Below are positions 9,496-16,671 of a stretch of DNA of 43,612 nucleotides, piece after piece (the first letter of the stretch is position 1; each line of letters opens with the position of its first letter). The position numbers and the translations under genes are program-made. The stretch comes from a virus: positions 1 to 43,612 of the IMG/VR virus record IMGVR_UViG_3300023116_000093; one strand, 5' to 3'. Below the pieces are notes generated by a model. It made no database searches. It was not told the DNA's origin and was given only the letters and a program-made list of their open reading frames with translations.

Positions 9496-10776
9496 TTAAA
9501 ATAAATCGTTTGATGTTATTGATTTAGATTTCTTACTGTAGTTAATACTTCTTTTGTTAAAGAAATCTGTATGTTTGGTGGTTAGGATTTCGTCGTCAAA
9601 CCATTCAGTTGTTTCCAACAATGGTTCATTGATTTCAAAAATACTGTCAATACCGATTGAGTTCAAAGATACGTTGAATCTATGTTTAATGAACTCCATT
9701 GTCTGAGATTTCGTCAAAAATCCTAAATCTCCTTTTTCAAAAATCCAGTCAACGATTTCACTTTCAGCCTCATAAGCTTCATTTGTTGCAACAATTAAAT
9801 CTTCAATCAATTGAGGTGTCCACCAATCAGGGTTTTCTGATTTGATAAGATTAACCAAATCAAATCCAAACTCAGCGTGAATGTTCTCCTCTTTTGATGT
9901 TGCCTCAACAGCATTTGAAATACCTTTTAGGACGTTTTTATGTTTGTTGAATGACATAATAACTAAGAATTGTGAGAACAATGAAACATTCTCCACAAAC
10001 ATTGAGAACAATACTACAGACTCAAAGTAGTCTCTGTTTTCCACAGATTTTGAGTTTGAGATAGATTTCTCAAGATATTTGATTCTTCTTCTAATTGCTG
10101 GAACCTCCAATAAGTTTTCAAACTCCCCATTCAATCCCAACAATTGAATTAAGTGAGAATACGCATCTGCGTGTCTTACTTCTGATTCTGCAAATGTAGC
10201 ACCTACGTTACCAATCTCTGGTTTCGGCATTCTTTTGTAGATATCACCCCAAAAGGTTTTAACCGCCACCTCAATCTGAGAGATTGCAAGCATCGCTCTT
10301 TCAACCGCACTTCTCTCTTTTTCGTTAAGGTGAACTTTATAGTCCTGAATATCTGAAGTGTAGTTAAACTCCGTATGTACCCAGTATGAATGACGAATAG
10401 CATCCACATATTCATTAAGATTAGGGTAGTCATAAGGTTTTAAGTTTACTCTTTTGCTAAAGATATTTGGTCTATGCTTAGAACGATAAATGATATATTC
10501 TTTGGCAACGTCGTTCAATCCGTTGTCCATCAGTTTGTTTTCAACCATATCGTGAATCTCGTCAACATGAGGGACGTGCTCTTTATTACTTCTAAAAATC
10601 GCTTTTGTAGAAATTCTTGCAATCTTTTCAGCCATCTCAGTGTCAACCTTATCAATACCATTCATTGCATTGATAACCGCTCTTTCGATTTTAGTGGTAT
10701 CGAATACTTCTTTTTCACCGCTTCTTTTTACGACATAGCGGATGTCCTTACTAACTGCGTTAACTAAACTTTCCAT
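9496..10776 (-). CDS. nrdB: Ribonucleotide reductase class I, radical-generating subunit with N-terminal ATP-cone
   Basis: A 426-residue protein with two parts. Residues about 11-102 form an ATP-cone (VVKRSGEKEVFDTTKIERAV then a helical stretch ending YIIYRSKH), the allosteric activity switch usually found on NrdA. Residues about 115-400 are the ferritin-like radical subunit. Likely metal ligands are E169, E199 and H202 (ESEVRH), E262 and E297/H300 (EENIH). Y206 lies four residues after H202, matching the radical tyrosine Y122 of E. coli. Fusion of the ATP-cone to NrdB is a described subclass, studied in flavobacteria, where ATP/dATP controls the state of NrdB itself. It is encoded 14 nt after the helicase gene and just before nrdA. 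Confidence 0.96.
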   Translation of the reverse strand: MESLVNAVSKDIRYVVKRSGEKEVFDTTKIERAVINAMNGIDKVDTEMAEKIARISTKAIFRSNKEHVPHVDEIHDMVENKLMDNGLNDVAKEYIIYRSKHRPNIFSKRVNLKPYDYPNLNEYVDAIRHSYWVHTEFNYTSDIQDYKVHLNEKERSAVERAMLAISQIEVAVKTFWGDIYKRMPKPEIGNVGATFAESEVRHADAYSHLIQLLGLNGEFENLLEVPAIRRRIKYLEKSISNSKSVENRDYFESVVLFSMFVENVSLFSQFLVIMSFNKHKNVLKGISNAVEATSKEENIHAEFGFDLVNLIKSENPDWWTPQLIEDLIVATNEAYEAESEIVDWIFEKGDLGFLTKSQTMEFIKHRFNVSLNSIGIDSIFEINEPLLETTEWFDDEILTTKHTDFFNKRSINYSKKSKSITSNDLF

Positions 10777-10790
10777 ACCTATATTTTTAC

Positions 10791-12173
10791 TTAATTATTT
10801 TGAGACTCTCTTTGTTGACGTTTTTCCATCAACATTTTAATTCTGTCTCGATTTTTTTCTTCTTTCTGTTCCTCGTGACCTAAGAAAGTCATACTCTGTT
10901 CAGTATCGATAACTAACATTTCATTATCATACTTACAATTTTCGAAGATGATTCCATCCTTTCCGATACGAGACTTCGTAATCGCAATAGTGGCAAGATT
11001 CATCTCTTTTTGAGTTAGAGACTTAGCAACTGAGATAATTACGTGACCTACCTGAGCCTTCTTAATAGAACCACCCATTTGGTCTGTTGTTACCACCTCA
11101 GAAGAAATTGATGAACGGTTACCTTGAGTTGCAGTCCAACCCACAATATCCAATTCGTGACACATCGCTTCAAACGCTCTCATCACAGAACCTTCACTCT
11201 TCCATTCATCACCCAAATTCTTATCAGGAGTGATACAATCAATGTAATCCAACACAATCATATCAATCTTATTTCCCTCTGCAATCATCTTGCGAATTTG
11301 GTTTTTGATTTGATTCATAGTCAAAGTATCCGAAGGAAGTTTTTTAAGAATCAAACTGTTCTTAGTTTTTTCCTTAATCTCTTTCACCTTAGTCATCACA
11401 TCATCTCTGTGGTTAGAAAGGTCATCAGGTGCAATTCCTGTCCATAGGGTAAAATGTTTTCTCTGAATAATCTTTGGGTTATCCTCAAAGAATACCTGTA
11501 AAACATTGTAACCCAAGTTGAATCCGTTGTTAGCAATCTTCGTTAAGAACGTCGTCTTACCAACACCTGTTGGAGCCAAAATTACACCAATTTCACCCTT
11601 AGCTAAACCACCTTTAAGTAGGTTATCAATACCTGGAACTCCCATCGGGATTGGATGACGATAATCGTCGTCCAAAACCACATCTAAGTTTGAAAAAACA
11701 TCTGCTGTTCCAGTATCAACTTCCCCCACCTGAAGTGCCTCTCTAACCATCTCTTCCAAATGGTCATAAGACTCAAAATCACCTTTGTCTATAATCTTTT
11801 GAGCTTTACTCATCACCTTCTGTAATTCTTGTTGTTTACAGAACTTCAGTGACTTTTCTTGAACAAAAGTAGAACCTTCAATTGGTGCCTCTTTTACCTC
11901 TGAGATGGTATCAAGGACCATTTTTTGAGCCATAGGAGAGGAAATCTCACTTTTTGTAAGTTGTTCTAATGTTGCGAAGGTCGGAGCATGTTCATACTTC
12001 TGATAATACTCTTTGACCATTTGCATCATTAGCTTGAAATATTGATTATCAAAATACTTCGGGTCCAAAACATCTACAATCGAATTTGAGAAATCCTTGT
12101 CAACAATGATGTTATTTAGTAGTTGTAATTGGAAGGAGTTTCCGAGGTATCCGAAGTTGATTTCTTTTGACAT
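10791..12173 (-). CDS. gp41: Replicative DNA helicase, T4 gp41/DnaB family
   Basis: A 460-residue hexameric 5'-3' helicase expected to drive the replication fork with the phage primase and polymerase. The N-terminal helical domain (about 1-150) is followed by the RecA-like motor: Walker A APTGVGKTT at 200-208, the catalytic Glu of FFEDNP at 230, Walker B KIDMIVLDYID at about 302-312, and the TQGNRSS sensor region near 350. The length matches T4 gp41 (475). A TATTTAT motif lies between the stop of the preceding gene and this ATG. No primase or helicase loader is seen beside it. Confidence 0.94.
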   Translation of the reverse strand: MSKEINFGYLGNSFQLQLLNNIIVDKDFSNSIVDVLDPKYFDNQYFKLMMQMVKEYYQKYEHAPTFATLEQLTKSEISSPMAQKMVLDTISEVKEAPIEGSTFVQEKSLKFCKQQELQKVMSKAQKIIDKGDFESYDHLEEMVREALQVGEVDTGTADVFSNLDVVLDDDYRHPIPMGVPGIDNLLKGGLAKGEIGVILAPTGVGKTTFLTKIANNGFNLGYNVLQVFFEDNPKIIQRKHFTLWTGIAPDDLSNHRDDVMTKVKEIKEKTKNSLILKKLPSDTLTMNQIKNQIRKMIAEGNKIDMIVLDYIDCITPDKNLGDEWKSEGSVMRAFEAMCHELDIVGWTATQGNRSSISSEVVTTDQMGGSIKKAQVGHVIISVAKSLTQKEMNLATIAITKSRIGKDGIIFENCKYDNEMLVIDTEQSMTFLGHEEQKEEKNRDRIKMLMEKRQQRESQNN

Positions 12174-12200
12174 ATCAATAAAATTTCTGTTGGGTAAAAT

Positions 12201-12207
12201 ATAAATA
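12201..12207 (-). promoter_or_regulatory. TATTTAT motif before gp41
   Basis: Sense-strand ACTATATTTATATTTTACCC lies just after the stop codon of the 150-residue gene and 27 nt before the helicase ATG. Possible internal promoter in the replication operon. It could also be chance in an AT-rich gap. Confidence 0.3.
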
Positions 12208-12210
12208 TAG

Positions 12211-12663
12211 TTAAGCTAACTGATAATCCATGTATTGGTAAGTTAAATCTTCAGTCGAGAAGATGTCAGTTAGAGCCCGAAGCACACTTTTTAGTTGCGG
12301 ACGTATGTCTACGGTGTATCTTATTTTTGGTGGGAATAATTTTGCGTCAATAATTTTATGACAAATTGTCTCATCACCAAGTTTAATATAGATGTTAAAA
12401 TGTTCCGGTCCGTCGGTATTTGACGTGTCAAGGATTGCTGGGTCCAACGCTATTTGGTTGTAGTGGTCCAACATGTAAACCAATGTCTTATCCTTTAAAC
12501 TCGCAATCAATTTGTTAGAGATTTCTTCTACTGTTCTGACCATCTCAATACTCTTACGAGCTTTTGGATTATACCCACGAACATTGTAGTAACGCTGAAC
12601 AACAATGTTGTCATTCAAGGTCAACAAAAACTCCATTTTAGTTACATCATTTTGATTTTTCAT
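12211..12663 (-). CDS. Unknown protein in the replication cassette
   Basis: A 150-residue protein between the RNase H-like nuclease and the gp41 helicase. Gaps of a few nt to the preceding gene point to cotranscription. It has mixed alpha/beta composition, with no membrane segment or signal peptide and no cysteine-based metal site; I see no catalytic motif. Another ATG at codon 10 (MEFLLTLND) could be the real start. A role in replication or recombination is suggested by position only. I do not recognise the family. Confidence 0.8.
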   Translation of the reverse strand: MKNQNDVTKMEFLLTLNDNIVVQRYYNVRGYNPKARKSIEMVRTVEEISNKLIASLKDKTLVYMLDHYNQIALDPAILDTSNTDGPEHFNIYIKLGDETICHKIIDAKLFPPKIRYTVDIRPQLKSVLRALTDIFSTEDLTYQYMDYQLA

Positions 12664-12667
12664 AATC

Positions 12668-13675
12668 TTACTTTTTGTTTTTAAAACGTTTTTTTTCTTT
12701 TCTAGTTAACTTCATAAAAGGTTGTAAAAAATTTACCCAAGCATCATCTCGTTTGGGTAAGTATTTGAAGATACCGTCATCCATCATCATTCTCATTAGA
12801 TTCTTGTATCCTCGACCATCAGGGTCCAAACTTTCTCGGTAATAGTCCTCAACTTCTTCCTTACCTTCCTCACTAATGATTGGGTCCGACAAATCTATGA
12901 GCTTTTTGTTGATTAGAAAAAATTCTTCACCATAAACTCCTGATTTTGTTTTCCCACTTAATAAGTTCTGTAACGCTCGGTTGTTCTTATCACTTGAGTG
13001 TAGTTCTTCAGCCTGACTTAAAATATCCTCAACAGTAAGGACTTTATCAACTATCTCAGGAAATAATTTCACAAAAGTCTTTTCACCCATGTATTGAATA
13101 CCATCAACATTGTCGGATTTATCCCCCGATATAATCTTAAATGTTTTAATGTTCTCGTGTGGAATTGAAATGTCCTTTAGATTAATCTTTTCCCCTTGTT
13201 TAAGATACTTTTTCTCACTCGGTGAGTAGATTGTCACCTTCTCTGAGATAAGTTGTGTAAGGTCCTTATCTGACGAAAATATAGTTTTGTGTTCATCTTC
13301 TGAAATGTTGCAATAATATGCAATCACATCGTCCGCTTCACACCCTTCGACTTCCAGTTGTCGAATGAACATATCCTCCAAATACTGTTTGGTTCTTGAC
13401 ATTTGCCAATCGTAAGACGCTTTCTTTTGTTCATTTAAAGATTGTCTACGATTCATTTTATAGTCGGCATAGATAAGTCGTCGTTGGGAAGAGTTGTTTT
13501 CTCCGTCCCAAACAACGATTACCTTATCATAGTTATCTTCTTCGATGAATCTTCTGAGGGTGTTGACGAAGTGATATAAACCACCAATGTGATTACCTTT
13601 GTGGTAATAATCACGAACCCCATGAAAACCAATTTTGAATAAATTGTTGCCGTCTACTAATAATGTCTTTGTCAA
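12668..13675 (-). CDS. rnh: 5'-3' exonuclease / flap endonuclease, T4 RNase H family
   Basis: A 335-residue member of the FEN/5'-nuclease family (T4 RNase H is 305), which removes RNA primers and flaps from lagging-strand fragments. Acidic metal-binding motifs are in order: LLVDGNN (D8), VVWDGEN (D57), EGCEADDVIAYY (E113, D115, D116), SSDKDLT (D136, D138) and the GDKSDNV loop (D185, D188) of the helix-3-turn-helix region. The start is a TTG at 13675. No in-frame ATG lies before the core LLVDGNN motif, and an in-frame stop lies at 13694-13696. AAAGG four to five nt upstream may aid initiation. The C-terminus is Lys/Arg-rich (MKLTRKEKKRFKNKK), fitting DNA binding. Confidence 0.92.
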   Translation of the reverse strand: MTKTLLVDGNNLFKIGFHGVRDYYHKGNHIGGLYHFVNTLRRFIEEDNYDKVIVVWDGENNSSQRRLIYADYKMNRRQSLNEQKKASYDWQMSRTKQYLEDMFIRQLEVEGCEADDVIAYYCNISEDEHKTIFSSDKDLTQLISEKVTIYSPSEKKYLKQGEKINLKDISIPHENIKTFKIISGDKSDNVDGIQYMGEKTFVKLFPEIVDKVLTVEDILSQAEELHSSDKNNRALQNLLSGKTKSGVYGEEFFLINKKLIDLSDPIISEEGKEEVEDYYRESLDPDGRGYKNLMRMMMDDGIFKYLPKRDDAWVNFLQPFMKLTRKEKKRFKNKK

Positions 13676-13693
13676 AACCTTTGTATTAAAAGG

Positions 13694-14695
13694 TTACACT
13701 TCTTTTTCTTCTTCCAATTTGTAATCGCCGTCTTTGCCGATTACCGCTTTCCAATATTCTGATTGCTCAGACTTGTATTCCTCAATTGATTTTTTCTCTT
13801 CGGTAGAATCTTTACCCGCCAAGAACCCGTGAGGTGTCACAATAATTTTTCCGTCCTCATAACCCAATCCGTTAATGTGATTTTTCATCACAGAAACTTT
13901 GGTTCGGACAGCAAATTTAACTTTTCTCTTGTCTTTGACCGCAGCAATTTTGTTGGTTCCCGCATTTTTTTGGTTACCAAACAAAAATACGATAGATGAG
14001 TTTAACCAAATAGACTCACCACCTTTTGCCTTAATCTTAGGTTGACCGAACGGATTGTCAGGTAATTCTACCCACGGTTGGTTTACGATAACCAATGTGT
14101 TCTCATATTTAGAATCCGATTTACGTGACCCTGAAATACGTTGGTTGATACCCATACCAATCTTATCGGCTAATGTTGCCGCGTTGTGTTGTTTACCACC
14201 TTTACCGTCAAAGGTCATCTTACACGGAACTGAACCCACAGAGTCCCATAGGAATAATAAGTCATATTCCAACTCACCTTTTTCTTGTGCGTCCAATAGT
14301 TCATTGATGTAGTCAGTAATTTGTTCAATATAATCAAAGTTGTTATTGAAAATAAAAAACCCATCCCAATCCAATTCACCTGTTTCTTCATCTACCACTT
14401 CCTCACACTCAAATCCCATGATTTTAGCATGGTCAAACGACCATTTTTGCTCCGTAATAATGAATACAGGTAGAATACCTTTTTTCTGTGCATCAACAGC
14501 GGCTTTGACCAACGCAGTAGTTTTACCTGTATCTGAATGACCCAAGAACATATTCAAGTGACCAATCGCAGGGCCAGGTAATCCAACCGCATCAAGAAAA
14601 GCGTCCCCTAAATCCAAAAATCTTTGGGGTTTGTATTTTGCAGAAGTTGAGAACTTCTTCTTAATACTTTGAAAATCTTTTTTCTTAATTGCCAT
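13694..14695 (-). CDS. uvsX: RecA/UvsX-like recombinase
   Basis: A 333-residue strand-exchange protein (T4 UvsX is 391), expected to load on gp32-coated ssDNA for recombination-dependent replication and repair. Walker A is at 52-60 (GHSDTGKTT), a TEQ segment with the likely catalytic Glu follows near 81-83, Walker B is at about 145-152 (LLFLWDS), and a KAKGGESIWLNSS segment near 225 corresponds to the RecA L2/ATP-cap region. The gene lies 18 nt before the RNase H TTG start and after the gp32 gene, a recombination/replication grouping like that in T4 relatives. The C-terminal about 50 residues are charged and probably flexible. Confidence 0.93.
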   Translation of the reverse strand: MAIKKKDFQSIKKKFSTSAKYKPQRFLDLGDAFLDAVGLPGPAIGHLNMFLGHSDTGKTTALVKAAVDAQKKGILPVFIITEQKWSFDHAKIMGFECEEVVDEETGELDWDGFFIFNNNFDYIEQITDYINELLDAQEKGELEYDLLFLWDSVGSVPCKMTFDGKGGKQHNAATLADKIGMGINQRISGSRKSDSKYENTLVIVNQPWVELPDNPFGQPKIKAKGGESIWLNSSIVFLFGNQKNAGTNKIAAVKDKRKVKFAVRTKVSVMKNHINGLGYEDGKIIVTPHGFLAGKDSTEEKKSIEEYKSEQSEYWKAVIGKDGDYKLEEEKEV

Positions 14696-14703
14696 ATTGA
14701 TTA

Positions 14704-14710
14704 ATAAATA
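14704..14710 (-). promoter_or_regulatory. TATTTAT motif before uvsX
   Basis: Sense-strand TTTATTTATTAATC, 8 nt before the uvsX ATG and just after the hairpin that follows gp32. It may restart transcription, or it may be AT-rich leader sequence. Confidence 0.25.
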
Positions 14711-14715
14711 AAGAC

Positions 14716-14739
14716 GGTGGGGACATTACAATCCCCACC
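14716..14739 (-). terminator. Hairpin between gp32 and uvsX (attenuator-like)
   Basis: A perfect 8-bp GC-rich stem (GGTGGGGA / TCCCCACC, 8-nt loop) lies 15 nt after the gp32 stop. The downstream sequence GTCTTTATTTATT is only moderately T-rich. It is therefore more likely a partial terminator or an mRNA-end stabiliser that keeps gp32 levels above the rest of the operon than a full stop. Confidence 0.6.
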
Positions 14740-14754
14740 ATCAGATTAGTGTTT

Positions 14755-15612
14755 TTAGAATGGTAGGTCGTCATCTACCTCAGCCTCAGACTGTGGGTCA
14801 CTTACCTCTTCTGTTTTTGTTGTTGGTGCCGATGTTCCACCGAATGTAGTTTCTGTGTCGTCACCGTAAACATATTTCTTCAATTCTGAATCCCAAACAG
14901 GTGTCTCTCCTCTTGCGATTGCCTCCAAATACTCAACAGGTTTTTGAGAATATACGTCTTGCCATGTTGTTTCATCTTCAATCCACTCTTTCATTTGAGC
15001 AGCATCTGTGTGAATTGGACATGGGTCATCATACATGATAGTCTTAACAACTGTGTATTCAATACCTGAAGGAGTCTTAGCTTTAGCCAAATCAACAATC
15101 AAATCACGACCTTCGTTTGCGTCTGTGATATCTCCCTTTTGTTTCCAAATAGGAATGATTTTATCCAAAATACCTTCTTGCTTGTAGTTGTCCTTAAATC
15201 TCCAAAACTTAGGTCCATCCAACTCGTTGTCACGGTCGATTACCTTTACAATGTAGAATTTACGTGGACGGTATTGACGAGCCAAATCTTTATCAGACTC
15301 TTTACCTGTTGATATTAGTTCTTCGTAAACCTCAGTAAGTGGTGAACGCTCCCCATCGTTTTTACCTGGGTCGTAAAGTTTTGTCCATTTACCGTCTACT
15401 TGAACTTCGTGATACCATACTTCTTTGAATGGTGATGAACCGTCAGCGGTTGGAAGGATACGAATAACCTTTTGACCTGACTTGGTTCCTTTTGGTAGAT
15501 ACGTTGTGAAGTATCTCTTCAATCTGTCTTCTTGAGACATCTTGTTTCCACCCCCTGTGCTTTGGGTGTTTTTTTCATACTGTGCTAAGACAGCGTCGAG
15601 TGCATTTCCCAT
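14755..15612 (-). CDS. gp32: Single-stranded DNA-binding protein, gp32-like
   Basis: A 285-residue ssDNA-binding protein, T4 gp32 type (301 residues). It would coat ssDNA at forks and recombination intermediates and control UvsX and helicase loading. The N-terminal about 30 residues include a basic LAST-like stretch (KMSQEDRLKRYF). The central OB-fold region holds RILPTADGSSPFKEVWYHEV and the RPRKFYIVKVIDRDN strand typical of gp32 relatives. The C-terminal about 30 residues are acidic and disordered, ending DDDLPF, much like the last residues of bacterial SSB. The Cys/His zinc site of T4 gp32 is not seen. The gene is preceded by its own promoter and a leader with a 9-nt direct repeat, and is followed by a hairpin. 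Confidence 0.9.
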   Translation of the reverse strand: MGNALDAVLAQYEKNTQSTGGGNKMSQEDRLKRYFTTYLPKGTKSGQKVIRILPTADGSSPFKEVWYHEVQVDGKWTKLYDPGKNDGERSPLTEVYEELISTGKESDKDLARQYRPRKFYIVKVIDRDNELDGPKFWRFKDNYKQEGILDKIIPIWKQKGDITDANEGRDLIVDLAKAKTPSGIEYTVVKTIMYDDPCPIHTDAAQMKEWIEDETTWQDVYSQKPVEYLEAIARGETPVWDSELKKYVYGDDTETTFGGTSAPTTKTEEVSDPQSEAEVDDDLPF

Positions 15613-15623
15613 AATTTTTCTTT

Positions 15624-15648
15624 TTACTCTTGTTAATTGTTACTCTTG
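15624..15648 (-). repeat. Direct repeat in the gp32 leader
   Basis: On the minus strand the 9-mer CAAGAGTAA occurs twice (15648-15640 and 15632-15624), separated by CAATTAA, with a period of 16 nt. Both copies lie in the untranslated leader 12-36 nt upstream of the gp32 start. T4 gp32 represses its own translation by binding its leader, so a similar operator is plausible; this is inference. Confidence 0.6.
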
Positions 15649-15658
15649 AAACTCCTAT

Positions 15659-15689
15659 AAAAGATAGACACATTCCTGTTAAAGTCAAA
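15659..15689 (-). promoter_or_regulatory. Candidate Bacteroidota-type promoter for gp32 operon
   Basis: Minus-strand TTTG (15689-15686), 19 nt, then TATCTTTT (15666-15659). This agrees with the Bacteroidota primary-sigma pattern TTTG-N19-21-TAnnTTTG except for the last base. The same stretch can be read as TTGACT-N16-TATCTT for a sigma-70 type promoter. It lies just downstream of the terminator at 15705-15730 and 46 nt before the gp32 ATG, where the replication operon should start. Confidence 0.6.
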
Positions 15690-15699
15690 TATCAAAAAC

Positions 15700-15730
15700 A
15701 AAAAAAGACCACCCAATAGTGAGTGGTCTT
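15700..15730 (-). terminator. Intrinsic terminator ending the tail-gene transcript
   Basis: Minus strand: an 8-bp stem AAGACCAC / GTGGTCTT with a 10-nt loop, followed by a further TTTTTGTTTTTG tract. It lies 34 nt after the stop of the 207-residue acidic gene and before the gp32 promoter, so it separates late tail transcription from the replication operon. Confidence 0.85.
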
Positions 15731-15763
15731 AGTATAGAAAAATATTAATTTACTGTCAATAGA

Positions 15764-16387
15764 TTACTCGTTTTCCAACGGGTCTTTGAATGACTTTCTA
15801 ATTTCGTCAGCGGAAAAGTTCTCAACTTCATCAGGTGTTAGAATATATTCGTTCTTACCTGTTTTTTCCATCTCCTCTTCTTTATCTGAGAAGAAATCAG
15901 TTAACTTCTGATTGTATGGATAACTGTCCAAACTTCTTAACTGTAGTTTTTCTTCAGGAGACTTTTCTCTGTATTTTTCAACTTTGTCCTCCAAAGAGTT
16001 AATCTTATCAAAGATTTGGTCCATTTGTGAAAGTTTACTTTCTAACTCACTCAACTTATCAAACATAGATTCCATATACTCATCTTGTTTGTCTGAGATT
16101 TCGTTTTGTTTGTTTACCAAATCAGTGATTTCCAATTCTTCAGTTCCACCTTCAGATGAAACTTCAACGTCAGATTCTACATCACCCGAATCGTCTACCT
16201 TCTCAACATCAGGGTCAGAATCAACATCAACAGGTTCTGCAATTTCTTCAGCACCTGTTTCAGCATCTAACTCAGCGTCTGCATCAGGAGCCAATGTTTC
16301 AGGGTCCTCTGCGTCTTGCTCAGTGATATACTTGTTGATTGAGTTATATCTTTTTAACTCTTCTAAAATTTTATTATCTACTGACAT
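15764..16387 (-). CDS. Acidic coiled-coil protein, unknown
   Basis: A 207-residue, strongly acidic protein. Residues 1-25 form a short charged helix (NKILEELKRYNSINKYITE). About 26-85 is Asp/Glu/Val-rich low complexity. About 88-150 is a predicted coiled coil with heptad-like Leu/Ile spacing (MESMFDKLSELESKLSQMDQ). A more ordered C-terminal region follows. There are no catalytic motifs. It is last in the tail block, before a terminator, so a scaffold, assembly or virion role is possible. The YITE|Q site after the first helix resembles sites cut by T4-type prohead proteases, which hints at a capsid-targeted protein; this is speculative. Confidence 0.8.
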   Translation of the reverse strand: MSVDNKILEELKRYNSINKYITEQDAEDPETLAPDADAELDAETGAEEIAEPVDVDSDPDVEKVDDSGDVESDVEVSSEGGTEELEITDLVNKQNEISDKQDEYMESMFDKLSELESKLSQMDQIFDKINSLEDKVEKYREKSPEEKLQLRSLDSYPYNQKLTDFFSDKEEEMEKTGKNEYILTPDEVENFSADEIRKSFKDPLENE

Positions 16388-16398
16388 ATTATATTATC

Positions 16399-16623
16399 TT
16401 AACCATTCAATAAAGTCTTAACCCCCTGAGGTGTTTCAACTTTAAGTGTTCTGTTTAGTTGCATGGTATTGTCCACTCTCTCAATAAGTCCGTCTTTCAT
16501 ACGAACAGTGTAACAATCACCAGTGTCAAGGTCACATACTTCTTTGTAACCATTTCCGGCTTCTCTCTCGGTAATACGAGTGTCTTTAGATAAATAATTA
16601 TCCAAAAGTGATTTTACGTTCAT
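16399..16623 (-). CDS. Small protein, unknown
   Basis: A 74-residue protein. The N-terminal helix (MNVKSLLDNYLSKDTRITE) is followed by a small beta-type domain with two cysteines in CDLDTGDCYTVRMKDGLIERV and an LNG C-terminus. It lies 11 nt before the acidic 207-residue gene and is likely cotranscribed. A TATTTAT motif is 15 nt before the ATG, and a hairpin separates it from the hub gene. I do not recognise the family. Confidence 0.72.
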   Translation of the reverse strand: MNVKSLLDNYLSKDTRITEREAGNGYKEVCDLDTGDCYTVRMKDGLIERVDNTMQLNRTLKVETPQGVKTLLNG

Positions 16624-16638
16624 AATAACATTTTCTTA

Positions 16639-16645
16639 ATAAATA
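16639..16645 (-). promoter_or_regulatory. TATTTAT motif before the 74-residue gene
   Basis: Sense-strand ATATATTTATTAAGAAAATG, ending 15 nt before the ATG at 16623 and directly after a hairpin that follows the hub gene. It matches the TATTTAT plus A-rich pattern seen at other starts. Confidence 0.4.
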
Positions 16646-16646
16646 T

Positions 16647-16670
16647 ATTGAAAAACCGAATTTTCTCAAT
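16647..16670 (-). terminator. Weak hairpin after the hub gene
   Basis: Minus strand ATTGAGAAA...TTTTTCAAT forms about nine pairs, including one G-U, around an ATTCGG loop, immediately after the hub stop codon. No clean U-tract follows. Possible weak terminator or mRNA 3'-end hairpin. Confidence 0.35.
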
Positions 16671-16671
16671 T

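Noticed and set aside
15984-16421. Plus-strand 145-residue Ser-rich frame opposite the acidic coiled-coil gene
   Set aside because: Its Ser-rich composition is the antisense reading of the Asp/Glu-rich gene. The minus-strand frame has the better start, operon spacing and terminator.
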